Below are positions 39,870 through 48,591 of a stretch of 64,000 bases of DNA, piece by piece (position 1 is the first letter of the stretch; every line of letters starts with the position of its first letter). The notes below the pieces were generated by a model that worked only from the letters and a program-made list of their open reading frames with translations, was not told the DNA's origin and searched no databases. The DNA is from Sinomicrobium weinanense (GTDB lineage: Bacteria > Bacteroidota > Bacteroidia > Flavobacteriales > Flavobacteriaceae): positions 673,896 to 737,895 of the forward strand of contig NZ_JAHKRR010000002.1 in the NCBI RefSeq assembly GCF_018863395.1. Reading direction: 5' to 3'. The position numbers and the translations under genes were made by a program.

Positions 39870-40454
39870 TTAAAACCTATATCCGAAACCTACCTGGAAA
39901 TTTCTGGTTTTTACATCTATACCAGATATAACCATATTGCCAATATATATTTCATCAATCTCAGATATATCGGTCAACCCCAAACTATACCTGGCATCAA
40001 AAAAGAAGCCTCCGGGCAATTCGTATCCTGCGCCAAAACTCAAACTAAAATTAGTAGTTTTTAATCCGTCTGTCCCTCCATCCGCATCTACTAAAATTCC
40101 AAGTTGTGGCCCGGCCTGTATATTAAAACCTTCTGCTACATAAAACTTAGCCAATACCGGAATATTTATAAAAGAAATATTTCCGTCTTCTTTAGATCCA
40201 TCATACTCTACTTTTGTGCCTTCGCTTGAATATAATACTTCCGGCTGAATATGAAATACTTCCGACACTCCGAAATCTGCAAGTCCACCAATATAAAATC
40301 CTGTCTTGGTATCGTTTGAGCCACTGGAAATATTAGTGTCGAATTTCAAGTTAGAAAAGTTCAACCCCGCCTTTACCCCAAAGGTAACATCCTGAGCGGT
40401 GGCGTTAAACCCAAAACCAAATGCCATAACGGCTACGAGTAAAAATTTTTTCAT
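39870..40454 (-). CDS. Outer-membrane beta-barrel protein (PF13568 porin-like family)
   Basis: 194 residues with signal peptide MKKFLLVAVMAFGFGFNATAQ. Alternating strands with aromatic girdles: VTFGVKAGLNFSNL, KTGFYIGGLADFGVSEVFHIQPEVLYSSEGTK, INIPVLAKFYVAEGFNIQAGPQLG, ending NFQVGFGYRF with the C-terminal Phe typical of barrels. Function unknown. Paralogue of the neighbour at 40747. Confidence 0.92.
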   Translation of the reverse strand: MKKFLLVAVMAFGFGFNATAQDVTFGVKAGLNFSNLKFDTNISSGSNDTKTGFYIGGLADFGVSEVFHIQPEVLYSSEGTKVEYDGSKEDGNISFINIPVLAKFYVAEGFNIQAGPQLGILVDADGGTDGLKTTNFSLSFGAGYELPGGFFFDARYSLGLTDISEIDEIYIGNMVISGIDVKTRNFQVGFGYRF

Positions 40455-40579
40455 ATAACCATATTTTTAAATTAATAGGACTAAGATAACAGATATTTTT
40501 ATTCAGGGGTCAAAAATGAAAAAATCACTCGGCAATTAATATTATCGGGGGCTCGTTAACACTGTACGTAAAGAAGGGA

Positions 40580-40602
40580 GGCACTCGTTGCAAACGAGCG
40601 CC
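40580..40602. repeat. Dispersed palindrome, second identical copy
   Basis: Identical core to 39759-39781, again upstream of and between the barrel genes. Confidence 0.85.
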
Positions 40603-40686
40603 AGGTGAGGATTTATCGAAGTAGAGGAATTTTATATTATTGCGACAAAGTTTAAATCATTTCGATATTCAATGCAATGCAACACA

Positions 40687-40720
40687 AAAAAAGCGAAAGT
40701 CCGTATCACTTTCGCTTTTT
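40687..40720 (-). terminator. Terminator of the second barrel gene
   Basis: AAAAAGCGAAAGT/ACTTTCGCTTTTT stem, 26 bases past the stop. Confidence 0.9.
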
Positions 40721-40746
40721 ATATTCTACTGTATTTATTTCTCTTC

Positions 40747-41247
40747 TTAGAAGAACAGATATCCTACGGATAGCTGGAATACGGAGTTTTTGGCCGATGT
40801 ATTGTCTATGGCATCGGAAAACCCAAAATTATACCTGGCCTGGGCAAAGAGGTTGCCAAATTTATAGCCTACGCCTACGGCTCCGCCCATATCAAAACTC
40901 TTTACATCGTCCCAGTCATCATCCTGTACATTAACACCAAACTGAGGTCCGGCTTCAAGACTAAGGTTAGGTATCACATAATATTTGGCAAGAATCGGAA
41001 CGTTTACATAATCCAGTTTCAGATCATCCAGTCCCTGGGCAGAATATAAAATTTCGGGCTGTATGGCAAACTGGGCAAAGCCTATCTCTGCCAGTAAACC
41101 GATATGATAGCCCGTTCTGGCATCGCCACTGACATCGCTTAAGTCTGCGAAATTCACCCCACCTTTGGCCCCGAAATGAATGGATTGGGCATTACCGTAT
41201 AACGATACTCCAACAATAGCCATAATTACTAAAACAATCTTTTTCAT
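40747..41247 (-). CDS. Outer-membrane beta-barrel protein (PF13568 porin-like family), paralogue
   Basis: 166 residues from the ATG at 41247 (a GTG one codon upstream is also open). Signal peptide MKKIVLVIMAIVGVSLYGNAQ, then IHFGAKGGVNFADLSDVSGDARTGYHIGLLAEIGFAQFAIQPEILYSAQG and the end VFQLSVGYLFF. Same architecture as the 39870 gene, but shorter loops. Confidence 0.92.
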   Translation of the reverse strand: MKKIVLVIMAIVGVSLYGNAQSIHFGAKGGVNFADLSDVSGDARTGYHIGLLAEIGFAQFAIQPEILYSAQGLDDLKLDYVNVPILAKYYVIPNLSLEAGPQFGVNVQDDDWDDVKSFDMGGAVGVGYKFGNLFAQARYNFGFSDAIDNTSAKNSVFQLSVGYLFF

Positions 41248-41429
41248 CACTAAAAGTTTTTGTGTTCTGTAGTGTAAATATACTCATATTTTGCTCGAAA
41301 CCGATAAATGATGTCTTATTTTTATTACATCTGGCTCCGAAAACACTATAAAAATTTGAATCTCACCGGAATATAGACACTGTGTTATAACATAAGCTAT
41401 GAGTGTTTTTTGAAGGGCGCTACGTTCTA

Positions 41430-41459
41430 TTGGCGTTCCCCTTCTATTTTGTATCTTTA
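41430..41459 (+). promoter_or_regulatory. Promoter of the arginase-like gene
   Basis: TTG, 19 bases, TATCTTTA; one mismatch from TAnnTTTG. The ATG is 21 bases downstream. Confidence 0.6.
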
Positions 41460-41479
41460 TATAAAACAGACCCAGCATT

Positions 41480-42391
41480 ATGGCCGTGAACAACAGGATA
41501 AACATCGTTGAATTTCCCACTAATTTAGGATTAAAGGAACCTCAACCGGGTGTGGAACCGGGGGTAAAGAACCTCCCGGCATGGCTGCGCGGAAACGGGT
41601 TTTACCATATGCTGAAACCCAAAAACATCTATACCCTGGAGCCGCCCCCCTATTCCATGCAGATGGACCCGGAAGCGGGAGTGCGGAACAGTGAGGCCGT
41701 TATCCGCTATGCCAAACAGCAGGCCGAACTGATGGACAAGGTATTGCAGGAAGCTCCTTTTCCTGTAATTATCGGCGGAGATTGCAGTATTCTTATAGGT
41801 AATGCCATAGCCCTGAAGAAACGGGGAAATTATGGCCTGTTTTTCCTGGACGGGCATACGGACTTTATGCTTCCGGAACTTTCACAGACCGGAGGTATAG
41901 CCGGTATGGACCTGGCGGTGGTTACCGGGTATGGCCATCCCAAACTGACCGATATTTACGGGCTGAAACCCTATTTCGAAGAGGAAAATATATGGTGTGT
42001 GGGCAACCGGGAATACGACAGGGACTACGTGGCCCCCATCCTGAACTCGAAAATACATTATTACGACCTGGACAGCCTCCACGATACGGGTACGGAACAG
42101 TGTACCAATGATTTTCTGAATATGGTAACGGATAAAAAGCTGGATGGCTTTTTTATACACCTGGACGTGGATGTCCTGGACGATCACATAATGCCGGCAG
42201 TGGACAGTAGAACACCAGACGGGCTTACCTATGCGGAACTCAACCACATCCTGGAAAAGTTATTGCCCCACGAAAAAGCCTGCGGTATGGAGATCACCAT
42301 CCTGGACCCGGACCGCGACCCTACGGCGGAGTATACCCGGGAGTTTATGGCTAATATGCAGAGGAATATCCTGAATTCGAGGAAGAAATGA
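41480..42391 (+). CDS. Arginase/agmatinase-family hydrolase with altered metal site
   Basis: 303 residues of the ureohydrolase fold. Metal motifs: GGDCS (99-103) where the family has GGDHS, DGHTD (124-128) where DAHxD is usual, and HLDVDVLDD (DxD). Cys102 replaces the His that binds one Mn in arginases; Asp124, His126, Asp128 and the later Asp pair are kept. Either a distinct subfamily with a different metal centre or substrate, or a less active arginase. A single gene with its own promoter, convergent with rlmN. Confidence 0.85.
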   Translation: MAVNNRINIVEFPTNLGLKEPQPGVEPGVKNLPAWLRGNGFYHMLKPKNIYTLEPPPYSMQMDPEAGVRNSEAVIRYAKQQAELMDKVLQEAPFPVIIGGDCSILIGNAIALKKRGNYGLFFLDGHTDFMLPELSQTGGIAGMDLAVVTGYGHPKLTDIYGLKPYFEEENIWCVGNREYDRDYVAPILNSKIHYYDLDSLHDTGTEQCTNDFLNMVTDKKLDGFFIHLDVDVLDDHIMPAVDSRTPDGLTYAELNHILEKLLPHEKACGMEITILDPDRDPTAEYTREFMANMQRNILNSRKK

Positions 42392-42399
42392 TATGAGTT

Positions 42400-42492
42400 G
42401 GTTAGTTTTGGAGTCTTGGAGTAAAATAAGTGTTATATTATAACAAAATAATAACTCCGAATTAACCAACTCCCAACTAATCAACTCCAAAA
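42400..42492. repeat. Short-word inverted repeat between convergent genes
   Basis: GTTGGTTAGTTTTGGAGTC on the left, AACTAATCAACTCCAAAACT on the right, and AACTCC words between. Fits a bidirectional terminator for the arginase-like gene and rlmN; same style as 25154-25241. Confidence 0.65.
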
Positions 42493-43533
42493 CTAGGACT
42501 TATTGGCCAACTGCCCGCAGGCGGCATCTATATCTTTTCCGCGGGAACGGCGTATTGTTACGGTAATACCGTTTTTTTCCAGGATATCCCGGTACAGTTC
42601 CAGAGCTCCGGGGTTGGCCTGGGCAAAATGGTCGTCGCCAATGGGGTTGTATTCTATGATGTTTACTTTAGAAGGTGCAAAACGGCAGAAACGGGCCAGG
42701 GCTTCGGCATCTTTCCGTTTGTCGTTGATGCCCTGCCACACCACGTATTCGTAAGTGATCCTGCTTTTGGTTTGTTGATACCAGTATTCCAGGGCTTCCC
42801 TTAAATCTTTTAGCGGAAAATGCTCGTTAAACGGCATAATGGAAGTCCGTACCTCATCTATGGCCGAATGCAGGGAAACGGCCAGCTTAAACTTCACCTG
42901 GTCATCGGCCAGCTTTTTTATCATCTTCGGTACGCCGGATGTGGATACGGTGATCCTCCTGGGCGACATGCCGAGGCCTTCGGGCGAAGTGATCTTGTCG
43001 ATCGCTTTTAGTACGTTATTGTAGTTCATCAGGGGTTCGCCCATCCCCATAAAAACAATATTGCTCAGCGGATGCCCGTAATAAAGGCGGCTTTCGTTGT
43101 CTATGGCTACCACCTGGTCGTAAATCTCATCCGGATTGAGATTGCGCATTCTCTTAAGCCGCGCAGTGGCACAGAACTTACAATCCAGGCTGCACCCTAC
43201 CTGGCTGGACACGCAGGCGGTGGTACGGGTATCGGTCGGTATCAGTACCGATTCTACGATCAGCCCGTCGTGGAGGCGGACGGCATTTTTTATGGTACCG
43301 TCATTGCTGCGCTGCATACGGTCTACCTGAATGTGGTTGATAACAAAATGCTCTTCCAGCATTTGTCGGGTCTCTTTGGAAAGATTGGTCATCCCCTCAA
43401 AGGAATGCGCGCCCTTGCTCCAGAGCCATTCGTAAACCTGGTTGCCGCGGAAGGCCTTGTCTCCACGATCGGCAAAGAAATCACGGAGTTGTTCTTTGGT
43501 CAGTGCCCGTATGTCTTTTTTAGTTACTTGCAT
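42493..43533 (-). CDS. rlmN: 23S rRNA/tRNA m2A methyltransferase RlmN
   Basis: 346 residues from ATG 43533 (MQVTKKDIRALTKEQLRDFF); upstream codons are open but precede the promoter. Radical-SAM enzyme making C2-methyladenosine at 23S A2503 and tRNA A37. Fe-S motif CSLDCKFC; the preceding CVSSQVG, MGMGEPLMNYNNVLKAI, SLHSAIDEVRTSIMPFN and a C-terminal Cys in DAACGQL complete the methyl-carrier Cys pair. Promoter box only 8 bases upstream. Confidence 0.96.
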   Translation of the reverse strand: MQVTKKDIRALTKEQLRDFFADRGDKAFRGNQVYEWLWSKGAHSFEGMTNLSKETRQMLEEHFVINHIQVDRMQRSNDGTIKNAVRLHDGLIVESVLIPTDTRTTACVSSQVGCSLDCKFCATARLKRMRNLNPDEIYDQVVAIDNESRLYYGHPLSNIVFMGMGEPLMNYNNVLKAIDKITSPEGLGMSPRRITVSTSGVPKMIKKLADDQVKFKLAVSLHSAIDEVRTSIMPFNEHFPLKDLREALEYWYQQTKSRITYEYVVWQGINDKRKDAEALARFCRFAPSKVNIIEYNPIGDDHFAQANPGALELYRDILEKNGITVTIRRSRGKDIDAACGQLANKS

Positions 43534-43540
43534 TGCGGTG

Positions 43541-43548
43541 CAAAGGTA
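43541..43548 (-). promoter_or_regulatory. -7 element of the rlmN promoter, nearly at the start codon
   Basis: TACCTTTG, an exact TAnnTTTG match, ends 8 bases before the ATG at 43533. The transcript would start within a few bases of the ATG, so leaderless or near-leaderless translation is likely if the box is used. Confidence 0.55.
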
Positions 43549-43669
43549 AGTATGTTTTTTTGGTTTTAAATACTTTAGACTTCTATCATCTGTAAAATAC
43601 AAATCCCAAATTCCGGGCATTTGCATCGTCCGGAATTCGGGATCTGTGGTTTGTTATACCGGGAAACGC

Positions 43670-44719
43670 TTACAATATAAGCATGGCGTCTCCGTAGGAA
43701 TAAAACTTGTATTTTTCCTTAACAGCCTCTTCGTAGGCCTTTTTGATCAGGTCGTGGCCTGCAAAGGCGGAAACCATCATCAGTAAGGTAGATTTCGGAG
43801 TGTGGAAATTGGTTACCATACAATCTGCTATACTGAAATCATACGGAGGAAAGATAAATTTGTTGGTCCATCCTTCATATGCGTTCAGCAGTCTTTCGGA
43901 AGACACGGAACTTTCCAGGGCACGCATTACGGTGGTTCCTACTGCACAGACCTTCTTTTTATTCTTTTTGGCCTCGTTGACCACCTGGGTAGCGGTTTCC
44001 GGGATAAGCAGTTCTTCACTGTCCATCTTGTGTTTGGAAAGGTCTTCCACTTCTACCGGGTTAAAAGTACCGAGCCCCACGTGCAGGGTTACTTCGGCAA
44101 ATCTGGCCCCTTTTATTTCCAGCCTTTTCAGTAGGTGTTTTGAAAAGTGAAGTCCAGCGGTAGGCGCTGCTACTGCCCCTTCGTACTTGGCATAGATGGT
44201 TTGGTAACGCTCTTCATCCTCGGGCTCTACGCCTCTTTTAATGTATTTGGGCAGCGGTGTTTCCCCGAGTTCCTTGAGCTTTTTCCTGAAATCTTCATAC
44301 GATCCGTCATAGAGGAAACGAAGTGTACGGCCTCTTGAGGTGGTGTTATCAATAACCTCGGCTACCAGGCTTTCGTCATCGCCAAAATAGAGTTTGTTCC
44401 CTATCCTGATTTTCCTTGCAGGGTCTACCAATACATCCCACAGGCGCTGTTCTTCATTGAGCTCACGGAGCAGAAAGACTTCTATCCTGGCACCTGTCTT
44501 TTCCTTGTTACCGTACAAACGGGCCGGGAACACCTTGGTGTTGTTCAATACCATGACATCGCCTTCGCTGAAATAGTCGATAAGGTCTTTGAACATCTTG
44601 TGCTCGATGGTTCCGTCTTTGCGGTTCACTACCATTAACCTGGCTTCGTCCCTGTTTTCAGACGGGTATTCGGCGAGTAATTCTTTAGGTAGATCGAAAT
44701 TAAAATGAGATAACTTCAT
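43670..44719 (-). CDS. queA: S-adenosylmethionine:tRNA ribosyltransferase-isomerase
   Basis: 349 residues, family length. Transfers the ribosyl part of AdoMet to preQ1 in tRNA during queuosine synthesis. [62 protein letters not shown] and [18 protein letters not shown] are signatures. Separate from rlmN by a gap of ~136 bases. Confidence 0.96.
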   Translation of the reverse strand: MKLSHFNFDLPKELLAEYPSENRDEARLMVVNRKDGTIEHKMFKDLIDYFSEGDVMVLNNTKVFPARLYGNKEKTGARIEVFLLRELNEEQRLWDVLVDPARKIRIGNKLYFGDDESLVAEVIDNTTSRGRTLRFLYDGSYEDFRKKLKELGETPLPKYIKRGVEPEDEERYQTIYAKYEGAVAAPTAGLHFSKHLLKRLEIKGARFAEVTLHVGLGTFNPVEVEDLSKHKMDSEELLIPETATQVVNEAKKNKKKVCAVGTTVMRALESSVSSERLLNAYEGWTNKFIFPPYDFSIADCMVTNFHTPKSTLLMMVSAFAGHDLIKKAYEEAVKEKYKFYSYGDAMLIL

Positions 44720-44978
44720 GTGTTTTGTTTTTAGGTCCGAAGTCCGATGCCTGAAGTTTTATCGGGTTAAGATTACCCCCGACCCTTCGGCTTTAGTTTA
44801 TCCTGAGTGCCATTGAAAGGCTCAGGGCAACGCTTCTGACTTTTTACCTGTCTTTTTTACGAAGCTGCAAATATACAACCCTGAAACAGGGGTTGTCAAG
44901 GAAATGGACAAAATATTTGGAATGTGTATGTTTCGGGGGGAGATTCCGGGTAGGTTCTCTTTTAAAGGACCTGTATCT
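44720..44978. promoter_or_regulatory. queA upstream region: hairpin repeat and promoter with dyad in its spacer
   Basis: A diverged REP (TTTATCCTGAGTGCCATTGA ... GGCTCAGGGCA) lies at ~44796-44832. At 44868-44875 (minus) TATATTTG is a good -7 box, and the spacer up to TTG contains the inverted repeat ACAACCC-(8)-GGGTTGT. A regulator binding there could block the promoter. The transcript would reach queA with a ~145-base leader. Confidence 0.45.
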
Positions 44979-45317
44979 TCATACACCGGACAAGGGAATA
45001 TCATTGCCTTTTGCACGCCTGCTTGCAATGTCCGTAAGGTGATAGTGGTTCATTTCTTCTACGGCATCAAGAAAAAAACCGATCTGTTCGAAAACCTTCC
45101 TGAATTGTACAGATTTCCGGAAACCGTTCATATGATCTTCCACGGAACTCCATTCAATTCTAAGGATAAACCTTTCGGGATCTTCTTCGCACTGGGTCAG
45201 TTCGTGCCCCAGGCAAACTTCAGAATTATCCAGCTCTTCAGAAGCCTTTCTGTGCGCTGCAATAAATTTTTCAGCGTCTTCTTTCTCTATTTTATACCTG
45301 ACGTATTGTATGACCAT
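44979..45317 (-). CDS. Antibiotic-biosynthesis-monooxygenase (ABM) domain protein
   Basis: 112 residues, a ferredoxin-like ABM fold: MVIQYVRYKIEKEDAEKFIAAHRKASEELDNS, then LGHELTQCEEDPERFILRIEWSSVEDHMNGFRKSVQF. Such proteins are small dimers, including heme-degrading and quinone-modifying enzymes; the role here is unknown. Single gene. Confidence 0.82.
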   Translation of the reverse strand: MVIQYVRYKIEKEDAEKFIAAHRKASEELDNSEVCLGHELTQCEEDPERFILRIEWSSVEDHMNGFRKSVQFRKVFEQIGFFLDAVEEMNHYHLTDIASRRAKGNDIPLSGV

Positions 45318-45392
45318 AACCTAAATGAAACTCTATATTTCAATATATAAAGATAAATTTTTCGGACATGCAGCTATAACAAAACATTAACA

Positions 45393-46244
45393 TTAACATC
45401 CGGAATATTTACGCACAATACGCTCTACACTTTGCAGGTACCCGCTACCGAACAGGTTGAGGTGTACGAGCAGGTAGTACAGTTGCCAGACATCCAGACG
45501 TTCTTCCCACCCTTCGTTCAGGGCAAAGGTTTCGTTATATGCCCGCATCATGGCCGGGGGAAAGCCCCCGAAAAGGTGCATCATGGCTATATCTGTCTCA
45601 CGATGAGCATAAGCCACAGCCGGATCGATAAGGCAGGGATTGCCGTCTTTACTTACGAGATAATTTCCGCTCCATAGATCGCCATGTACCAGGGCAGGCT
45701 GTTCTTCGGGGATCACGGTTTCCAGGTTTTTGTAAAGGGCTTCCGTATTGAAGCGATACCCCTTATCCTGCGCCATGCTGAACTGGGGTTGTAACCGCTG
45801 GGTTATATAAAACGCTGCGGCATTTGTGCAATGTGCATTATATTGTGGCAGGCTTCCTATGTAGTTGGAGTTTTTAAACCCGAAATAATCTGCCGTATTG
45901 TGGTGCAGGGCTGCGAGTTGTTTCCCGAAGGTCTCCCAAAAACCGGGACCGGGGATTCCCTGCTCCATATATTCGAGGATAAGATAGGCGGTTTTCCCTG
46001 CTTCTCCCTGTGCGATCACCGCCGGAACGTGAATGGCCCCGGTGTTCCCAAGTACTGCCAGGCCCTCGGCCTCTGCCGGGAACATCCCGGGATAACGGGA
46101 GGCACTATTGACTTTAACGACAAACTGCCCGGCAATGGTTTCCAGCAGATATACATCATTGATATCTCCGCCGGAAAGGGGGCTTACTTTCCGGATCTCC
46201 GCCCGGAGGACCTGCTCAAGGCTATGTTTGACGGTTTCTGTCAT
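45393..46244 (-). CDS. Fructosamine kinase/APH-family phosphotransferase
   Basis: 283 residues of the fructosamine-3-kinase family. Begins with SPLSGGDINDVYLLETIAGQFVVKVN (G-loop and Lys), carries HNTADYFGFKNSNYIGSLPQYN, the catalytic loop LVHGDLWSGNYL and metal motif CLIDPAVAYAHRETDIAMMHLFGGFP. In bacteria it phosphorylates glycated protein side chains or ribulosamines, helping remove them. Last gene of the aromatic operon, 98 bases after aroA with a palindrome between. Confidence 0.93.
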   Translation of the reverse strand: MTETVKHSLEQVLRAEIRKVSPLSGGDINDVYLLETIAGQFVVKVNSASRYPGMFPAEAEGLAVLGNTGAIHVPAVIAQGEAGKTAYLILEYMEQGIPGPGFWETFGKQLAALHHNTADYFGFKNSNYIGSLPQYNAHCTNAAAFYITQRLQPQFSMAQDKGYRFNTEALYKNLETVIPEEQPALVHGDLWSGNYLVSKDGNPCLIDPAVAYAHRETDIAMMHLFGGFPPAMMRAYNETFALNEGWEERLDVWQLYYLLVHLNLFGSGYLQSVERIVRKYSGC

Positions 46245-46300
46245 GAGGTGGATATACGTCCTTGTTGGGATACGGTCTGTGCTGAAACGGATGTCTCCAG

Positions 46301-46330
46301 GTGGGGTAGCAATGCATTGCGACCCTACGG
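46301..46330. repeat. Dispersed palindrome (core GCAATGCATTGC)
   Basis: Core GCAATGCATTGC with right arm GACCCTAC; the left arm is damaged (GTGGGGTA). Same family as the copies next to the RAYT gene. Between aroA and the fructosamine-kinase-like gene. Confidence 0.85.
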
Positions 46331-46342
46331 GGATTATTGTTG

Positions 46343-47572
46343 TTATAATGATTCTATCCGGAAATCCAGTTTTTCCATATCCTTCCAGAAATCAGGATAG
46401 GATTTACTCACTACCTCGGCTTCTTCGATGATGATAGGTACTTTCAGCCCCAGCGGAGCAAAGGCCATGGCCATACGGTGGTCGTTATAGGTGGGAATGG
46501 CTATGTTTTTCCGTATGGTTGCCGAAGGTTCCAGAAATAATTCGGCGTCGGTGACCTTTATGGAAGCTCCCAGTTTTGACAATTCCGTTTTCAGGGCTTC
46601 GAGCCTGTCGGTCTCCTTGATCTTCAGGGTGTGGAGGCCCGTTAAATGGCATCCTCTTCCCAACCCGAAACAGGTAACGGCAATGGTCTGGGCAATATCG
46701 GGAGCATTGGACAGGTCGAAACTGATCTTTTCTGAGGGATCGGGGGTGTTTTCTTTTTTGAGGGTGATCGTTTTGGTATCAAAAACAGTTTCCACCCCGA
46801 AACTCCTGTACAATTCCGAGAGGGTACTATCGCCCTGAAGGCTGGATTTCCTGTAAGACGAAAGGGATATTTCTGTCCCCTCTTCGCACAATGCCGCTAT
46901 ACTGTAAAAATAAGAGGCCGAGCTCCAGTCCGATTCCACGGTCAGGGTCACGGGATCTATTTCCTCCAGGGGAGCTACTTTTATGACATGGCCTTCAAAA
47001 GCTGTTTCTACCCCTATTTCGTTCAGCAGGGCCAGGGTCATTTTTATATAGGGCACGGAAGTTATTTTCCCTTCGAGGGTAAGCTCCAGTCCGTTTTTCA
47101 GTCTGGGCGCTACCAGCAGCAGGGCAGAAATATACTGGCTGCTCACATTGGCCTGTAATGACACCTTGTTTTTTTCGAGTCGTTTTCCGCTTATCTTTAG
47201 GGGCGGGTATCCTTCTTCCTGCGTGTATTCGATCTCCGCACCCAGTTGTTCCAGGGCATCGACGAGTATTTTTATGGGTCTTTCCGTCATTCTTTTAGAG
47301 CCGGTAAGGACCACCTCCCGGCCTTCACGGGTAGCAAAAAATGCCGTTAAAAAGCGCATGGCCGTACCGGCATGGTGGATATCAACTACTTCACTGCCGG
47401 AGGTCAATGCATTCTGCATCAACACAGAATCATCAGAGTTAGATAGGTTCTCTATTTTGATCTGCGGATACAGGGCCTGTAACAACAATAAACGGTTAGA
47501 CTCGCTTTTGGAGCCGGTGATGCGGATGTCATTGTTGATCCTGGTTCGGGAATTGGATATTTTGATGTTCAT
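46343..47572 (-). CDS. aroA: 3-phosphoshikimate 1-carboxyvinyltransferase (EPSP synthase)
   Basis: 409 residues from ATG 47572 (MNIKISNSRTRINNDIRITGSKSESNRLLLLQAL). Joins shikimate-3-phosphate and phosphoenolpyruvate. SKSESNR, AGTAMRFLTAFFATREG, LTGSKRMTERPI and LKIKETDRLEALKTEL and YNDHRMAMAFAPL are the substrate-binding blocks. Slightly shorter than the ~427 of E. coli. Confidence 0.95.
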   Translation of the reverse strand: MNIKISNSRTRINNDIRITGSKSESNRLLLLQALYPQIKIENLSNSDDSVLMQNALTSGSEVVDIHHAGTAMRFLTAFFATREGREVVLTGSKRMTERPIKILVDALEQLGAEIEYTQEEGYPPLKISGKRLEKNKVSLQANVSSQYISALLLVAPRLKNGLELTLEGKITSVPYIKMTLALLNEIGVETAFEGHVIKVAPLEEIDPVTLTVESDWSSASYFYSIAALCEEGTEISLSSYRKSSLQGDSTLSELYRSFGVETVFDTKTITLKKENTPDPSEKISFDLSNAPDIAQTIAVTCFGLGRGCHLTGLHTLKIKETDRLEALKTELSKLGASIKVTDAELFLEPSATIRKNIAIPTYNDHRMAMAFAPLGLKVPIIIEEAEVVSKSYPDFWKDMEKLDFRIESL

Positions 47573-47618
47573 TGAACTTTGACTGTCTCGTTTGGGGCTG
47601 TCAAAAAAGTCTACACCC

Positions 47619-47656
47619 GTCACCCTGAATCCCGATGTATCGGGATTCAGGGTGAC
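47619..47656. repeat. Perfect 18-bp hairpin repeat
   Basis: GTCACCCTGAATCCCGAT and ATCGGGATTCAGGGTGAC pair perfectly around two bases. Between the mazG-like gene and aroA. This sequence type is a common Bacteroidota REP. Confidence 0.95.
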
Positions 47657-47698
47657 GCAATAATTACTTCTTAGATAGCCCCTACATTCATTAATTAT

Positions 47699-48025
47699 TT
47701 ATTTTAACTTTTCGTTGTTGTGATGGCGGTCGTGGTCGCGTTTCGCCTTTTTGTCCATCTTTTTGTCAAAGGCCGATTGCAGGTCTATACCGGTCTGGTT
47801 GGCCAGGCAAAGGACTACGAACACCACGTCTGCCAGCTCTTCTCCCAGGTCTTTTTCTTTATCGCTTTCCTTTTCGCTTTGTTCTCCATATCTCCTGGCA
47901 ATGATACGGGCCACTTCGCCTACTTCTTCGGTGAGCTGGGCCATATTGGTCAGTTCGTTAAAGTAACGGACTCCGTGTTCTTTGATCCATGCATCTACTT
48001 CCTGCTGGGCGTTTTTTAGGTTCAT
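47699..48025 (-). CDS. MazG-like nucleotide pyrophosphohydrolase
   Basis: 108 residues: a single MazG fold with EEVGEVARIIARR and GEELADVVFVVLCLANQTGIDL, i.e. the E-x-x-E and E-x-x-D metal motifs. Hydrolyses nucleoside triphosphates to monophosphates; probable house-cleaning role. Within the aromatic operon. Confidence 0.9.
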   Translation of the reverse strand: MNLKNAQQEVDAWIKEHGVRYFNELTNMAQLTEEVGEVARIIARRYGEQSEKESDKEKDLGEELADVVFVVLCLANQTGIDLQSAFDKKMDKKAKRDHDRHHNNEKLK

Positions 48026-48064
48026 AGTTTTCAGATGTTAGATATCAGATATTAGATTAGGTTT

Positions 48065-48517
48065 TTACTGCTTATCCCTGGTATCGATAATAATGGTGAC
48101 CGGGCCGTCGTTGACCAGGGCCACTTTCATGTCGGCACCAAATTCCCCGGTTCCCACTTTTTTGCCGAGGTCCTCTTCTATTTGCTTTACAAAGGCTTCG
48201 TAAAGTGGTACGGATACTTCGGGTTTGGCCGCCCTGATATACGAGGGGCGGTTTCCTTTTTTGGTCGAGGCATGAAGGGTAAACTGGCTTACGACAATAA
48301 TATCGCCGCCGGTGTCGGTGACCGACCTGTTCATCACACCATGCTCATCGTTAAAGATACGGATCTGGGTTATTTTTCGCGATAGCCAGCCTATGTCTTC
48401 TGCAGTATCGGCATCCTCTATACCGAGGAGGACCAGCAATCCCGATCTTATGGATGATCTTATGTTTCCTTCTATGGTTACACTTGCTTCGCTGACACGT
48501 TGTATTACTGCACGCAT
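48065..48517 (-). CDS. dtd: D-aminoacyl-tRNA deacylase
   Basis: 150 residues, family length. Hydrolyses D-amino acids from tRNA. MRAVIQRVSEASVTIEG, the SQFTLHA strand with the catalytic Thr and the cross-subunit GP motif NDGPVTIIIDT are present. 40 bases before the mazG-like gene and downstream of rsgA. Confidence 0.96.
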   Translation of the reverse strand: MRAVIQRVSEASVTIEGNIRSSIRSGLLVLLGIEDADTAEDIGWLSRKITQIRIFNDEHGVMNRSVTDTGGDIIVVSQFTLHASTKKGNRPSYIRAAKPEVSVPLYEAFVKQIEEDLGKKVGTGEFGADMKVALVNDGPVTIIIDTRDKQ

Positions 48518-48542
48518 ATGTTTTATCTACACGATTACACAA

Positions 48543-48568
48543 TAGAGTCACACGGCCGTGTGACTCTA
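48543..48568. repeat. Perfect 26-bp palindrome between rsgA and dtd
   Basis: TAGAGTCACACGG and its complement meet without a loop; followed by CGGGGG. Part of the dispersed palindrome set. Confidence 0.95.
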
Positions 48569-48591
48569 CGGGGGTTCTTTTTCTGAATAAT

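Noticed and set aside
41284-41520. 78-codon minus-strand frame between a barrel gene and the arginase-like gene
   Set aside because: Overlaps the promoter and the start of the arginase-like gene and resembles no family.
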